Source: JALRHH01 sp964590315 (GTDB lineage Bacteria; Patescibacteriota; Saccharimonadia; Saccharimonadales; JALRHH01). From it: a stretch of DNA of 33,087 nt. The notes under the pieces were generated by a model that saw nothing but the letters and a program-made list of their open reading frames with translations, ran no database searches and was not told the DNA's origin. Both the position numbers and the translations under genes were made by a program. Where the stretch lies: positions 1 through 33,087 of the forward strand of contig CAZPVS010000011.1 in NCBI GenBank assembly GCA_964590315.1. The letters are read 5' to 3'. This document shows positions 7,446 to 14,729 of the stretch, in pieces; the stretch's first letter is position 1; each line of letters starts with the position of its first letter.

Positions 7446-7889
7446 ATGATGAATAACTATGACCACGGCGGAGCATTTGTTGACTACTATGCATTATTGG
7501 ATGTTGATAGGTCTGCCGAATCAGGCACCATTCGCGCCCACTACGTTCGCTTGGCCAAGAAACTCCACCCCGATACTGGGGGCGACACCGAGGCAATGCA
7601 ATTGCTTAACCTGGCATATCAAACATTAACAGGCCCTTTATCTCGAGCAGCCTATGACAAACTCCATGCACTACATACTATGTCTGGGGAGGAGTTGTTC
7701 TTTCGAGATGAGACAGATCAGCATCGGTCTACCGCTGCCGTAGAAGATGCGTATATCGATATGTACGTCGATGCCCTATATACAGAGTATTACGACTCCC
7801 CAAAGCAACGTCCAGGTTTCAAGCGTACCGTATCGGCTATGGTTCGCAAAGCTGTGGGGCGTACAACGCGAAAGCCAAAAAATATCTGA
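7446..7889 (+). CDS. J-domain protein, 147 aa
   Basis: The N terminus is a J-domain (about residues 12-73): DYYALLDVD, then the HPD motif at 41-43 in AKKLHPDTGGD, then an AYQTL...SRAAYDKL helix. J-domains stimulate Hsp70 (DnaK) ATPase. There is no Gly/Phe region, zinc finger or substrate-binding C-terminal domain, so it is not DnaJ itself. The second half is an unrecognised acidic, Tyr-rich stretch ending in a basic tail (RKAVGRTTRKPK). The start codon lies right after an extended -10 box and lacks a ribosome binding site. A second ATG follows at 7449 and could equally be used. Probably a specialised DnaK co-chaperone. Confidence 0.85.
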   Translation: MMNNYDHGGAFVDYYALLDVDRSAESGTIRAHYVRLAKKLHPDTGGDTEAMQLLNLAYQTLTGPLSRAAYDKLHALHTMSGEELFFRDETDQHRSTAAVEDAYIDMYVDALYTEYYDSPKQRPGFKRTVSAMVRKAVGRTTRKPKNI

Positions 7890-7925
7890 TACATGGTGTA
7901 TTGATGGCCACTTGATACGTATCAC

Positions 7926-7954
7926 TTACGGCGCCCAGGAAAATGTGTTAGCAT
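7926..7954 (+). promoter_or_regulatory. Putative promoter of the 65-aa orphan
   Basis: TTACGG (7926-7931), 17 bases, TAGCAT (7949-7954), with TG at 7946-7947 giving an extended -10. It predicts a leader of about 60 bases. Confidence 0.4.
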
Positions 7955-8020
7955 GAACGCTGTGTCTGGTGAGTAATGGGCCGGATGCAGGAAACTAAAA
8001 TCATTACAGGAGAATTATGT

Positions 8021-8218
8021 ATGAGCGAATTTGGAAACGCTACCGAAGCTCAATATGCACAGAATGAGACAGAGCCAGGTGTGCATGTTTATTACGAAGG
8101 TAAATTTGCCACAGCGGCACTTGCGGATATTTTGTCCGAGCCTCAGCCCAAGACCGATGGAAGAGAAGAATTCATCGGGCGACTTGCCAGCACGGATCTT
8201 CTGACGTACTCGGCCTGA
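8021..8218 (+). CDS. Unrecognised small acidic protein, 65 aa
   Basis: I do not recognise this protein. The start at 8021 is set by AGGAGA (8008-8013), 7 bases upstream; the longer in-frame extension to 7976 has no such site. The product is short, acidic and soluble-looking (VYYEGKFATAALADILSEPQP). It has its own putative promoter and a strong terminator, so it is a single-gene unit between the J-domain gene and rpsJ. It may be a small regulator, but nothing in the sequence says so. Confidence 0.65.
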   Translation: MSEFGNATEAQYAQNETEPGVHVYYEGKFATAALADILSEPQPKTDGREEFIGRLASTDLLTYSA

Positions 8219-8234
8219 TAACGAATTACATAGT

Positions 8235-8260
8235 AGAGCGCTTCGGCGCTCTTTTCTTTT
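8235..8260 (+). terminator. Intrinsic terminator with TTCG tetraloop
   Basis: AGAGCGC (8235-8241), the stable loop TTCG, GCGCTCT (8246-8252), then a T-rich tract. Confidence 0.92.
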
Positions 8261-8274
8261 TCGCATAAATATTA

Positions 8275-8339
8275 TACAATCACTCAGTATTCATTAATTG
8301 TAATGAGAACTCGTACGGTAACTCATCACTCCGTAAGAG
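8275..8339 (+). promoter_or_regulatory. Putative rpsJ promoter and leader hairpin
   Basis: TACAAT (8275-8280) follows the preceding terminator closely and is the best -10 box. The leader of about 95 bases forms a stem CTC/GAG plus TACGG/CCGTA (8310-8318 with 8331-8339, one G-A mismatch), and CCGTCATGACGG (8353-8364) is a second palindrome. The structure may control rpsJ. Confidence 0.4.
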
Positions 8340-8382
8340 GTTACATTACCACCCGTCATGACGGACGAAAGGACTCATATTT

Positions 8383-8712
8383 ATGGCTGACGCCAAACAA
8401 CCAACAAGCCAACAGCGTATTCGTATTCGCTTAAAGGCATATGACCACAAAGTAATTGACCAGTCTGCAAAGCAGATTGTAGACACTGCACTGCGTACAG
8501 GTGCGACAATTGCTGGTCCAATTCCACTGCCAACAAAGAAGACTTTGTATACTGTTATCAAATCCCCTCACATCTACAAGAAGGGTCGTGAGCAGTTCGA
8601 GATGCGTGTGCATAAGCGCCTCATCGACGTGTTTAACCCTACACCTAAGACAATCGATAGTCTCATGAACCTGTCACTCCCTGCCGGGTGTGATGCCGAA
8701 ATTAAGATGTAA
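8383..8712 (+). CDS. rpsJ: 30S ribosomal protein S10
   Basis: S10 is a 30S head protein and also the NusE partner of NusB in transcription antitermination. The core RIRIRLKAYDHKVID, then TGATIAGPIPLPTKK, then SPHIYKKGREQFEMRVHKRLIDV is canonical. It has 109 residues with a short N-terminal extension. AAGGA lies about 10 bases before ATG. In most bacteria rpsJ starts the S10 operon and is followed directly by rplC. Here it has its own promoter region and terminator and is separated from rplC by about 2.9 kb of orphan genes. Confidence 0.98.
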   Translation: MADAKQPTSQQRIRIRLKAYDHKVIDQSAKQIVDTALRTGATIAGPIPLPTKKTLYTVIKSPHIYKKGREQFEMRVHKRLIDVFNPTPKTIDSLMNLSLPAGCDAEIKM

Positions 8713-8718
8713 CAAGAA

Positions 8719-8740
8719 ACGGGCCGAAAGGTCCGTTTTT
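8719..8740 (+). terminator. Intrinsic terminator after rpsJ
   Basis: ACGGGCC (8719-8725), loop GAAA, GGTCCGT with one G-U pair, then a T run. It marks rpsJ as a single-gene unit. Confidence 0.88.
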
Positions 8741-8743
8741 AAA

Positions 8744-8801
8744 TGGTATAAACAATATAAGTATAGTTAAGCTAGTAAACAAGCGCTAAATCCTGTATAA
8801 G
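8744..8801 (+). promoter_or_regulatory. Two putative -10 boxes upstream of the orphan cluster
   Basis: TGGTATAAA (8744-8752) is an extended -10 box, and TATAAG (8796-8801) lies 8 bases before the ATG at 8810. The second would give an almost leaderless mRNA. No good -35 box is visible for either. Confidence 0.4.
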
Positions 8802-8809
8802 CTGTATGT

Positions 8810-9247
8810 ATGAGACCGTCTGTAGATAGTCCTGGGGTAATCCTCAACTGCTTTGAATCTACAACTGTAGAGGTGGTGGTGACAGAGTATCTGGTAATGA
8901 TTGAGGACGAAGACTGTATTGACCAGGTGATGCTGCCGGAATTACGGCCCACGCTTCATGAGGGTGAGTTGATGTTGCCCGAGCAATCGGTCGCTCCATT
9001 ACTCCGAATCATGGATGAGGTCGCCAATGATAATAGTATGACGTGTTCGCAGCTCCGCTTTGAATCGCGCACGCGGAAGCCTATGGATCTCGTATGCAAT
9101 AGACAGGAATATAAGCAGCGGCTAAAAGATGCCGCGGTTGAGCGGGAAGCTTTCGTCGAGAGACTTGCACGCTTCGGTGATACAATTCTCCGTACACTTC
9201 AAGCCTCACGGTACATTATCGATCGTTCGGTATCTCCCTGGGAGTAG
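8810..9247 (+). CDS. Unrecognised acidic protein, 145 aa
   Basis: I do not recognise this protein. It is the first gene of the orphan cluster between rpsJ and rplC. The N-terminal half is beta-rich and acidic (VVVTEYLVMIEDEDCIDQ). The C-terminal half is charged and probably helical (KQRLKDAAVEREAFVERLARFGDTILRTL, parts of it coiled-coil-like). No signal peptide or membrane segment. There is no ribosome binding site, and the start lies just after a -10 box, as for other predicted leaderless genes here. Its first residues MRPSVD resemble the MRPTAD start of the last cluster gene at 10651, but that is too short to claim kinship. Confidence 0.65.
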   Translation: MRPSVDSPGVILNCFESTTVEVVVTEYLVMIEDEDCIDQVMLPELRPTLHEGELMLPEQSVAPLLRIMDEVANDNSMTCSQLRFESRTRKPMDLVCNRQEYKQRLKDAAVEREAFVERLARFGDTILRTLQASRYIIDRSVSPWE

Positions 9248-9373
9248 CAGTAGAGCCACAAAGTTTCGAGATCAGATCCCTTAGGACAACACCCTTATTC
9301 GGCACGAATATCTTGGGTGTGCTTGCTTTTGCGGGTGGTAAGGCGTACGGTGTAAAACAGGAAGTAACAAAAT

Positions 9374-9643
9374 ATGACATCACCAGATTATCCTCACATG
9401 TTCTCAGAAGGTGACAGCTGCCCACAACAGCCGTCACCAGTTCCTGACGAGAGCTTGGGGGTATCATGGGAGCTGCGGCTTGAACTAGAAGAAAACATGG
9501 ATGGAGTGGTTAAAAAGGGTACTATCAGCCAGTCAACCGCAGGGTGGCTTTTAGAGGTTACACTGGCTGATCCTCGCGAGGCTAGACTACTACAACATCG
9601 CTTTACGCGGCCAGGCGGGTTCTCAGGCGAAAACAGTTTATAG
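9374..9643 (+). CDS. Unrecognised small acidic protein, 89 aa
   Basis: I do not recognise this protein. AGGAAG (9359-9364) lies 9 bases before ATG and supports the start. The N-terminal part is Pro/Ser/Glu-rich and probably disordered. A more regular segment follows (GVSWELRLELEENM, then GWLLEVTLADPREARLL). No membrane segment. It follows a gap of about 125 bases that contains another open frame without a start codon. It may be co-transcribed with the 8810 gene. Confidence 0.55.
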   Translation: MTSPDYPHMFSEGDSCPQQPSPVPDESLGVSWELRLELEENMDGVVKKGTISQSTAGWLLEVTLADPREARLLQHRFTRPGGFSGENSL

Positions 9644-9650
9644 TGTACTA

Positions 9651-9732
9651 ATACCACTTATGGTATAAATATGCATCATTTATGACATAGTTTGCTGGTG
9701 TCTTTGACAATCATGTATAGCAGGAGTACTGT
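9651..9732 (+). promoter_or_regulatory. Dyad and putative promoters before the frameshifted orphan
   Basis: ATACCA (9651-9656) and TGGTAT (9661-9666) form a perfect inverted repeat with a 4-base gap. It overlaps an extended -10 box TGGTATAAA (9661-9669), an operator-like layout. Downstream, TTGACA (9704-9709) with TACTGT (9727-9732) after 17 bases has a perfect -35 but a weak -10. Confidence 0.4.
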
Positions 9733-9764
9733 TTTGGTTATTGGCCTAAATGAGGAAATACGCC

Positions 9765-10036
9765 ATGGAAGGCATGCATTTACCAGTCAACCCTGAAATG
9801 AATCGACCACCTAAAACGGCAAGGGAACAAGGATTAACCCGAGTGATGGGTAGATATCTCGATTCTATGCTCACTCGTGCGGATAGTGGCGAAGATCCAG
9901 AGTTTACACGTGAAGTATATTTGAACGTATTAATGCGGTCAGCGGGGATCTTGAAGCAGCACAGGCCGCGCTTGAGGAAGAGCTTAAACTGCATGAACAC
10001 ATTGAACCCGATCAGTGGGGTTGGGGCGTACGGTAG
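9765..10036 (+). pseudogene. Unrecognised orphan with apparent -1 frameshift (about 90 aa if restored)
   Basis: The ATG at 9765 is preferred over 9750 because GAGGAA (9752-9757) lies 7 bases upstream. The frame codes a plausible protein to about 9947 and then turns into an unlikely Arg/Pro/Cys-rich tail ending at 10043. Shifting by one base at the G run 9944-9947 restores a good helical acidic tail (GDLEAAQAALEEEL, ending DQWGWGVR) that stops at TAG 10034-10036, exactly overlapping the GTG start of the next gene. The intact gene would be 273 bases with one extra G. It could be a true one-base deletion, a homopolymer sequencing error, or programmed slippage on GGGG. Function unknown. Confidence 0.6.
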
Positions 10037-10623
10037 TGTCTAGCAAAGAGGGAACAGCAACCCTATTTCCAGAGAGGGAGTTACTCGACGAAACCATTAG
10101 TCCTACTGATGTATTGCGTTCTGAGTTACGATTGTATCCCCATCCAAATGAGTTCCAATCATATGTAGACAGGTGTCTTGAGCAGATGCATGGACATTCG
10201 CCGACAGGCCAGTATTGCCGGGACGTTGCCGACATCTTGGCAAACGAATATGCCATTACTCATGATATTGAGCCTCCAACGAATAATCTCTCACAGATGT
10301 TTTTCGCAGGATCCCTTCTGGCACTACACACCACAACCACTGACCTACCCGACTACACTGCGCAAGAACTACACTCATTTTATCCTGCTGATGTGCATAC
10401 AGAACTTGCCTCTAGGGCAGATGAGATGCTTGTATACCTAGACCAAATTCATCAAGATGGCTACGAGACTGGTGATCGGGAGGCTATTGAACACGCGGCT
10501 GTCATGTATGCGCCGATAGGCAGTCCAGAAGAGCAATATCTGTTCAGTATGGGCTACCGGTATGGTTTTGATACAATATGCATGCTTGCAGAGGAATTCT
10601 TTAAGACGGACAGTGCGGCGTAA
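10036..10623 (+). CDS. Unrecognised acidic protein, 195 aa
   Basis: I do not recognise this protein. It is the largest of the orphan cluster, mostly helical and acidic, with HPNEFQSYVDRCLEQMHGH, ANEYAITHDIEPP and a C-terminal GYRYGFDTICMLAEEFF. The GTG at 10036 is chosen because it overlaps the TAG of the frame-restored upstream gene by one base (TAGTG), which matches the tight coupling seen elsewhere in the window. The in-frame GTG at 10015 would give a Gly-rich N terminus out of character with the rest. No signal peptide or membrane segment. Probably translated by coupling with the upstream gene. Confidence 0.65.
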   Translation: MSSKEGTATLFPERELLDETISPTDVLRSELRLYPHPNEFQSYVDRCLEQMHGHSPTGQYCRDVADILANEYAITHDIEPPTNNLSQMFFAGSLLALHTTTTDLPDYTAQELHSFYPADVHTELASRADEMLVYLDQIHQDGYETGDREAIEHAAVMYAPIGSPEEQYLFSMGYRYGFDTICMLAEEFFKTDSAA

Positions 10624-10650
10624 CATAATTCGAGAACAGGTATAGCGACA

Positions 10651-11088
10651 ATGAGACCAACTGCAGACAAAGTTGGGGTAGAGTTTACGGAACAAGAAGT
10701 CTTGTTTGTGCTGGCGATGGAAGAAACGCTCTGGGAGCGACGTCGTATAGATGCCCTACCAGAGCCACTACAACCTCGGAAATTACGGTTGGAAATGCCT
10801 ACCGAAGCCGGGCACCTTGCGGTGGATCAATACACCGCAGAAACAATAATTACCTTAGGGGCTATGACAGCCACGCTATACCTAGAGCAATACCAGGCAG
10901 ATTCGGGTTACCATGAGCAGTTATGTCGTACATCAGATATGAGCAGTGATGCCGTACAGGCACATGTACATAATGTTGAGACTCTTTTAGAGATTGATGC
11001 TGTAAACCACCGAATAGTGCATCGATTTACCGCTGATGTAAGTGCTAGTCTGGCTGAATCTCACTGTAGCATCAGAAATAGTCACTGA
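10651..11088 (+). CDS. Unrecognised protein, 145 aa
   Basis: I do not recognise this protein. It is the last gene of the orphan cluster, 27 bases after the previous stop. The predicted structure is mainly helical (FTEQEVLFVLAMEETLWERRR, then a central TIITLGAMTATLYLEQYQ that is mildly hydrophobic but carries charges around it, so a membrane segment is doubtful). The ribosome binding site is weak (GAACAGG). A TATAGC at 10641-10646 could be a -10 box for a nearly leaderless mRNA. An inverted repeat follows its stop (11105-11128). Confidence 0.6.
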   Translation: MRPTADKVGVEFTEQEVLFVLAMEETLWERRRIDALPEPLQPRKLRLEMPTEAGHLAVDQYTAETIITLGAMTATLYLEQYQADSGYHEQLCRTSDMSSDAVQAHVHNVETLLEIDAVNHRIVHRFTADVSASLAESHCSIRNSH

Positions 11089-11453
11089 TTCCAAAGAGTT
11101 ACTTAGTGATGAGCTTGACCTCACCACTCATAATGCGGTAGTCAAAGCACCACAGTTCATTAGTTTCGCTGTCTCGTAAATAGTATCTCTCTCCCATATT
11201 TCCCCCTTATAACTCAACTGTAAACCATACTTCCGTATAGTAAATATGATATTTCTCACAATTACGCTTATGTAATAGGGTGTCAGAATCGATGATCACT
11301 CGATGCTTTTGCCGGTTACTACCTGATAAGCCTATGACCCCACTGAGTCTCCCCACGCAGTTGATACATATGCTCGGATACGAATGAAATAAAGTCTAGA
11401 AAGTATCCCTTAGGGTTCAGCCGCTTTAATGTTCTTGTAGAATGCACAACGTA
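11089..11453. other. Non-coding stretch between the orphan cluster and the S10 operon promoter
   Basis: I see no convincing gene here on either strand. It holds an inverted repeat AGTGATGAG / CTCACCACT (11105-11113 and 11120-11128, one mismatch) just after the last orphan gene, without a T tract. A weak ATCGA/TCGAT hairpin (11288-11304) is followed by CTTTT and may be a poor terminator. No tRNA-like T-arm is visible. Confidence 0.5.
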
Positions 11454-11483
11454 TTGACAGGGGTACCGAATTTGTGCTAAGAT
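11454..11483 (+). promoter_or_regulatory. Promoter of the S10-spc operon
   Basis: A consensus TTGACA (11454-11459), 18 bases, TAAGAT (11478-11483), with TG at 11475-11476 making an extended -10. It is one of the strongest promoters in the window and should start transcription near 11490. Confidence 0.8.
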
Positions 11484-11516
11484 GTTCGGGTATATCAATC
11501 GTTTTGGACTTGGTTG

Positions 11517-11592
11517 TTTGACAGGTCTATTCCCAGAACAGGGGTAGAAACCGTCAAATACCAAGAATTTTTATGTCTTGCCTGAGCAAGAC
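11517..11592 (+). promoter_or_regulatory. Structured leader of the S10-spc operon
   Basis: Two hairpins: TTTGAC plus GGT pairing with ACC plus GTCAAA (11517-11526 with 11550-11558, one bulged A), and a perfect GTCTTGC/GCAAGAC stem with loop CTGA (11575-11592). A 16-codon open frame (11573-11623) ends 3 bases before rplC. In Enterobacteria the S10 leader is the target of L4 feedback. An equivalent role here is only an analogy. Confidence 0.45.
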
Positions 11593-11626
11593 GACACCCA
11601 AAACTATAAACAAGGGTCAATAATCT

Positions 11627-12250
11627 ATGAAAGCTTTGATCACTCGAAAGGTTGGCATGACCAGCACCATCGCGGACGACGGTGTGGTTCAGGCTGTAAC
11701 CTTGCTTTCCGCTAGTCCTTGTGTTGTCACACAAGTGAAGACCGCTGAAACTGATGGCTATACTGCTGTTCAAATTGGTGCTGAAGAAGCCCGTGCGAAC
11801 ATGGTTAACAAGGCTCAGCATGGTCACTTTAAGTCTGCCGGTATTCTGCCAAAGATTGTGCGTGAATTCCGTGTAGATGAAATTACTGAAGACCTCAAGG
11901 TTGGAGAAAAAATCAGCCCCGAGGTCTTTTCAGTTGGGGACGTTATTGACGTCACCGCTACCTCTAAAGGTAAGGGTTGGGCTGGTACTATCAAGCGACA
12001 CAACTTCCACCGACAGCGTAAAACGCACGGTGGTAAGGGAAATACGCGAAAAGTAGGTTCAATCGGATCAATGTACCCTCAACACATTCTCAAGGGTAAG
12101 AAAATGGCCGGACAGATGGGTCACGAGCAAGTGACAGTTAAAAATCTGAAAATAGCACTCGTTGACACCGAACTTGGTGTTATTGGTGTGACTGGTGCCG
12201 TTCCGGGTCCACGTAAAGGGATCGTTGTGATCAAAGGGAGGAGCAAGTAA
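11627..12250 (+). CDS. rplC: 50S ribosomal protein L3
   Basis: L3 binds 23S rRNA early in assembly, and its loop reaches towards the peptidyl transferase centre. Diagnostic are KGWAGTIKRHNFHRQRKTHG and GSIGSMYPQHILKGKKMAGQMGHEQVTVKNL. It has 207 residues, normal for the family. The site AAGGG lies about 10 bases before ATG. It is the first gene of the S10-spc unit here, because rpsJ has been separated from it. Its stop overlaps the rplD start by one base, with GGGAGG in its final codons acting as the next ribosome binding site. Confidence 0.98.
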   Translation: MKALITRKVGMTSTIADDGVVQAVTLLSASPCVVTQVKTAETDGYTAVQIGAEEARANMVNKAQHGHFKSAGILPKIVREFRVDEITEDLKVGEKISPEVFSVGDVIDVTATSKGKGWAGTIKRHNFHRQRKTHGGKGNTRKVGSIGSMYPQHILKGKKMAGQMGHEQVTVKNLKIALVDTELGVIGVTGAVPGPRKGIVVIKGRSK

Positions 12251-12885
12251 TGGCTGTTCCAACATTTACTAAGACAGGCACCAAGGCAACAGTAGCCGCT
12301 AAACTTGACAAGGCAGTATTTGGCGTAGAAGTCGCTAATCACGACTTGCTCAAGCAAGCATACGTTGCATATTTGGCTAACGGTCGCGAAAACCTAGCCG
12401 TAACTAAGAACCGCGGTGAAGTTCGTGGTGGTGGCCGCAAGCCATGGAAGCAGAAGGGAACTGGCCGAGCTCGTTTTGGCTCTACCCGTAACCCAATTTG
12501 GCGTGGTGGTGGTATTACGTTCGGTCCAACAGGACAAGAAAACTACACACACAAACTACCAACTGCAACCAAACGCCTTGCGATTAGACAGGCTCTCACC
12601 ACCGCAGCTGAGGCTAACAAAGTTGTTATTGTTGAGGATCTGACATTTAAGGGTAAGACTGCGGACGCAGTGAAATTCTTTGATAAGATTGGTGCAACCA
12701 AGAGCGTACTACTCGTCGTAGATTCAAAGACTGATGAAATGACTCGTGCAGTCAGCAACCTTCAGAACGTCAAGATTGTCACGGCACAGTACCTCAACGT
12801 ATTTGACGTATTGAACGCTGACAGCATGGTAGTGACCAGTAAAGCCCTCAGTGTTGTACACGAGTGGCTCGGAGGTACAAAGTAA
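12250..12885 (+). CDS. rplD: 50S ribosomal protein L4
   Basis: L4 lines the polypeptide exit tunnel through its long loop. The loop is seen as RGEVRGGGRKPWKQKGTGRARFGSTRNPIWRGGG, read in parts; these Lys/Gly-rich blocks are canonical and include the WKQKGTGRAR segment where macrolide-resistance changes occur. The C-terminal fold carries VVIVEDL and LNVFDVLNAD. It has 211 residues. Overlaps of one base join it to rplC and rplW. In Proteobacteria L4 represses its own operon by binding the leader. Confidence 0.98.
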   Translation: MAVPTFTKTGTKATVAAKLDKAVFGVEVANHDLLKQAYVAYLANGRENLAVTKNRGEVRGGGRKPWKQKGTGRARFGSTRNPIWRGGGITFGPTGQENYTHKLPTATKRLAIRQALTTAAEANKVVIVEDLTFKGKTADAVKFFDKIGATKSVLLVVDSKTDEMTRAVSNLQNVKIVTAQYLNVFDVLNADSMVVTSKALSVVHEWLGGTK

Positions 12886-13220
12886 TGAGTAAGACTCTTA
12901 TTCTCAAACCTCGGGTAAGCGAAAAGGCCTACGCCCACAGCTTAACCAAAAATACCTACGTCTTTGTTGTTCCGACTTCGGCTAACAAGAACCAGGTGGC
13001 TGAAGCGGTCGAAGCACAATTTGCAGTGACCGTAACAGAAGTTAACATCCTGAATGTTAAGGGTAAAGTGAAGCGATCTGTCCGCAAGGGTGGTCGCCAA
13101 GCTATGGGCAAGGATACTGACATCAAGAAAGCTTACGTCACTCTGAAAGACGGCGATACCATCACGGTATTTGCGGCAGAAGATGAAAAGGCCGATAAGC
13201 CCAAGAAGGAGAAGAAGTAA
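12885..13220 (+). CDS. rplW: 50S ribosomal protein L23
   Basis: L23 sits at the tunnel exit and is the docking site for trigger factor and SRP. KPRVSEKAYAHSLTKNTYVF is the typical N-terminal block, followed by VNILNVKGKVKR. The ATG at 12885 overlaps the rplD stop (TAATG) and has GGAGG upstream, so the in-frame GTG at 12864 is rejected. At 111 residues it is a little long because of a charged Lys/Asp/Glu tail (EDEKADKPKKEKK), a tail type shared with several proteins in this operon. Confidence 0.97.
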   Translation: MSKTLILKPRVSEKAYAHSLTKNTYVFVVPTSANKNQVAEAVEAQFAVTVTEVNILNVKGKVKRSVRKGGRQAMGKDTDIKKAYVTLKDGDTITVFAAEDEKADKPKKEKK

Positions 13221-14056
13221 TGGCGATTAAAGCATATAAGCCAACCACGCCTGGTACTCGTGGTATGACTAGCCAAGATTTCTCGGCTGTTACTACCAAG
13301 AAGCCACTTAAATCTCTAACAGTTATCAAGAAAAAGAACAGTGGTCGTAATAACCAAGGCCGTATCACTACCCGTCACCGTGGTGGTGGAGTCCGTAAGT
13401 TCTATCGTATTGTCAACTTCGGTCTTGCATCAGGTACAAACGCAACGGTAGAGCACATCGAATATGACCCGAACCGTAGTGCTCGGATTGCTCGAATCAA
13501 AGATCAGGACAATAAGTATCACTATGTGATTGCCGCAAACGGGATGCGTGTTGGCCAGACCATTACAAGTGGTGAAGAAGCTCCAATTGAAATGGGCAAC
13601 CGACTTGCGCTGAAGAACATTCCCGTGGGTTCTGTTGTCCACGCTATTGAGCTACAACCAGGCCGTGGTGCACAGATGGTACGAAGTGCCGGTGCCTCAG
13701 CACAGCTGATGGCAAAAGAGGGTGACTATGCCCAGCTTCGCCTCCCTAGTGGCGAAGTACGCAAAGTGCACGTCGAGTGTACTGCCAGCCTCGGTGTTGT
13801 CGGTAACGAACAGCATCAGAACATTAAAGTTGGTAAAGCCGGTCGTTCACGACGTAAAGGTATTCGACCGACTGTCCGCGGTGTCGTTATGAACGCAGCC
13901 GATCACCCCCATGGTGGTGGTGATGGTGGTCGTCACGGTATGGGTCGCGCGCCGGTAACTCCATGGGGTCAGAAGACCCTTGGGTTTAAGACACGCCGCC
14001 GTAAAGTTAGTAGTAAATTTATCGTCCGCAGTCGCCACGCGGCAAAGCGAAAGTAA
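13220..14056 (+). CDS. rplB: 50S ribosomal protein L2
   Basis: L2 is a core 23S-binding protein needed for subunit association and peptidyl transfer. RNNQGRITTRHRGGG and the C-terminal NAADHPHGGGDGG, with the important histidine, are intact, followed by GRAPVTPWG and the basic tail. It has 278 residues, typical. It overlaps rplW by one base and is separated from rpsS by 11 bases. Confidence 0.98.
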   Translation: MAIKAYKPTTPGTRGMTSQDFSAVTTKKPLKSLTVIKKKNSGRNNQGRITTRHRGGGVRKFYRIVNFGLASGTNATVEHIEYDPNRSARIARIKDQDNKYHYVIAANGMRVGQTITSGEEAPIEMGNRLALKNIPVGSVVHAIELQPGRGAQMVRSAGASAQLMAKEGDYAQLRLPSGEVRKVHVECTASLGVVGNEQHQNIKVGKAGRSRRKGIRPTVRGVVMNAADHPHGGGDGGRHGMGRAPVTPWGQKTLGFKTRRRKVSSKFIVRSRHAAKRK

Positions 14057-14067
14057 GGAGTAAGTAG

Positions 14068-14343
14068 ATGAGTCGTTCATTGAAGAAAGGTCCATTTATT
14101 GATCCGAAGCTCGCCAAGAAAGTGGCGGCTCTCGGCAATGAAGACCGTACCATCATCAAGACGTGGGCTCGTGCCTCAACAATTCCACCGGAATTCGTTG
14201 GCCGCACTATCGCAGTCCACAATGGTAAGGTGCATGTTCCCGTGTTCGTGACGGAGAACATGGTTGGTCACAAACTCGGTGAGTTCAGTCCAACCCGCAA
14301 ATTCCGCAGTCACGGTGGTAAGCTTGCGAAAGGTAAGAAGTAA
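14068..14343 (+). CDS. rpsS: 30S ribosomal protein S19
   Basis: S19 forms a head complex with S13 close to the A-site tRNA. MSRSLKKGPFID and the C-terminal MVGHKLGEFSPTRKFRSHGG are near-universal signatures. It has 91 residues. AAGGAG lies 8 bases upstream of ATG. Its stop overlaps the rplV start (TAATG). Confidence 0.98.
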   Translation: MSRSLKKGPFIDPKLAKKVAALGNEDRTIIKTWARASTIPPEFVGRTIAVHNGKVHVPVFVTENMVGHKLGEFSPTRKFRSHGGKLAKGKK

Positions 14344-14729
14344 TGGCAGTTAAAGCAATTGCAAAAGGCGTTCGTATGAGTCCCCGAAAAGTTGGCGTTG
14401 TAGCCGGACTTGTTCGCGGTCGAACTGTCGCCGACGCACTTACCATACTTGAGCACACCCCGCGACGTGCAGCACTTCCTGTTAAGAAAGTTATTGAAAG
14501 CGCCCGTGCCAACGCTGATCACAACCACAACTACAAGGCAGATACCTTGCAGATTGTCAGCATCAGCGTAACACCCGGGACGCGCCTCAAGCGCTTCCGT
14601 GCAGCAGCCCATGGCCGTGCACTTCCGTTCCAGCGCAAAACGTCTCACATCCACGTTATCGTTGATGGCGAGCAACGCGCCGCAAAAAAGCCAGCTAAAG
14701 TTGCTGACGCTAAAGAGGAGGCTAAGTAA
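14343..14729 (+). CDS. rplV: 50S ribosomal protein L22
   Basis: L22 contributes a beta-hairpin to the exit tunnel next to L4. RMSPRKVGVVAGLVRGR, ARANADHNHN and the hairpin GTRLKRFRAAAHGRALPFQRKTSHI (read in parts) identify it. It has 128 residues because of an Ala/Lys/Glu tail (AAKKPAKVADAKEEAK). The last codons of that tail encode GAGGAGG, which is the ribosome binding site of rpsC, whose ATG overlaps the stop. Confidence 0.98.
   Translation: MAVKAIAKGVRMSPRKVGVVAGLVRGRTVADALTILEHTPRRAALPVKKVIESARANADHNHNYKADTLQIVSISVTPGTRLKRFRAAAHGRALPFQRKTSHIHVIVDGEQRAAKKPAKVADAKEEAK

Noticed and set aside
8303..8434. Open frame of about 43 codons in the rpsJ leader, overlapping the rpsJ start
   Set aside because: No ribosome binding site, out of frame with rpsJ, and the region is better explained as structured leader.
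9216..9467. Open frames on both strands in the 9248-9373 gap (plus-strand peptide with NILGVLAFAGGKAYGV, minus-strand ASTPKIFVPNKG)
   Set aside because: The plus frame has no ATG or start signal; the minus frame overlaps the 9374 gene, which has a good binding site. Neither could be preferred.
8810..10680. Similar N termini MRPSVD and MRPTAD of two orphan proteins
   Set aside because: Only about 10 residues match; the rest does not align by eye, so duplication is not supported.
11089..11453. Possible RNA gene in the long non-coding stretch
   Set aside because: No tRNA arms or recognised RNA motif; only weak hairpins.
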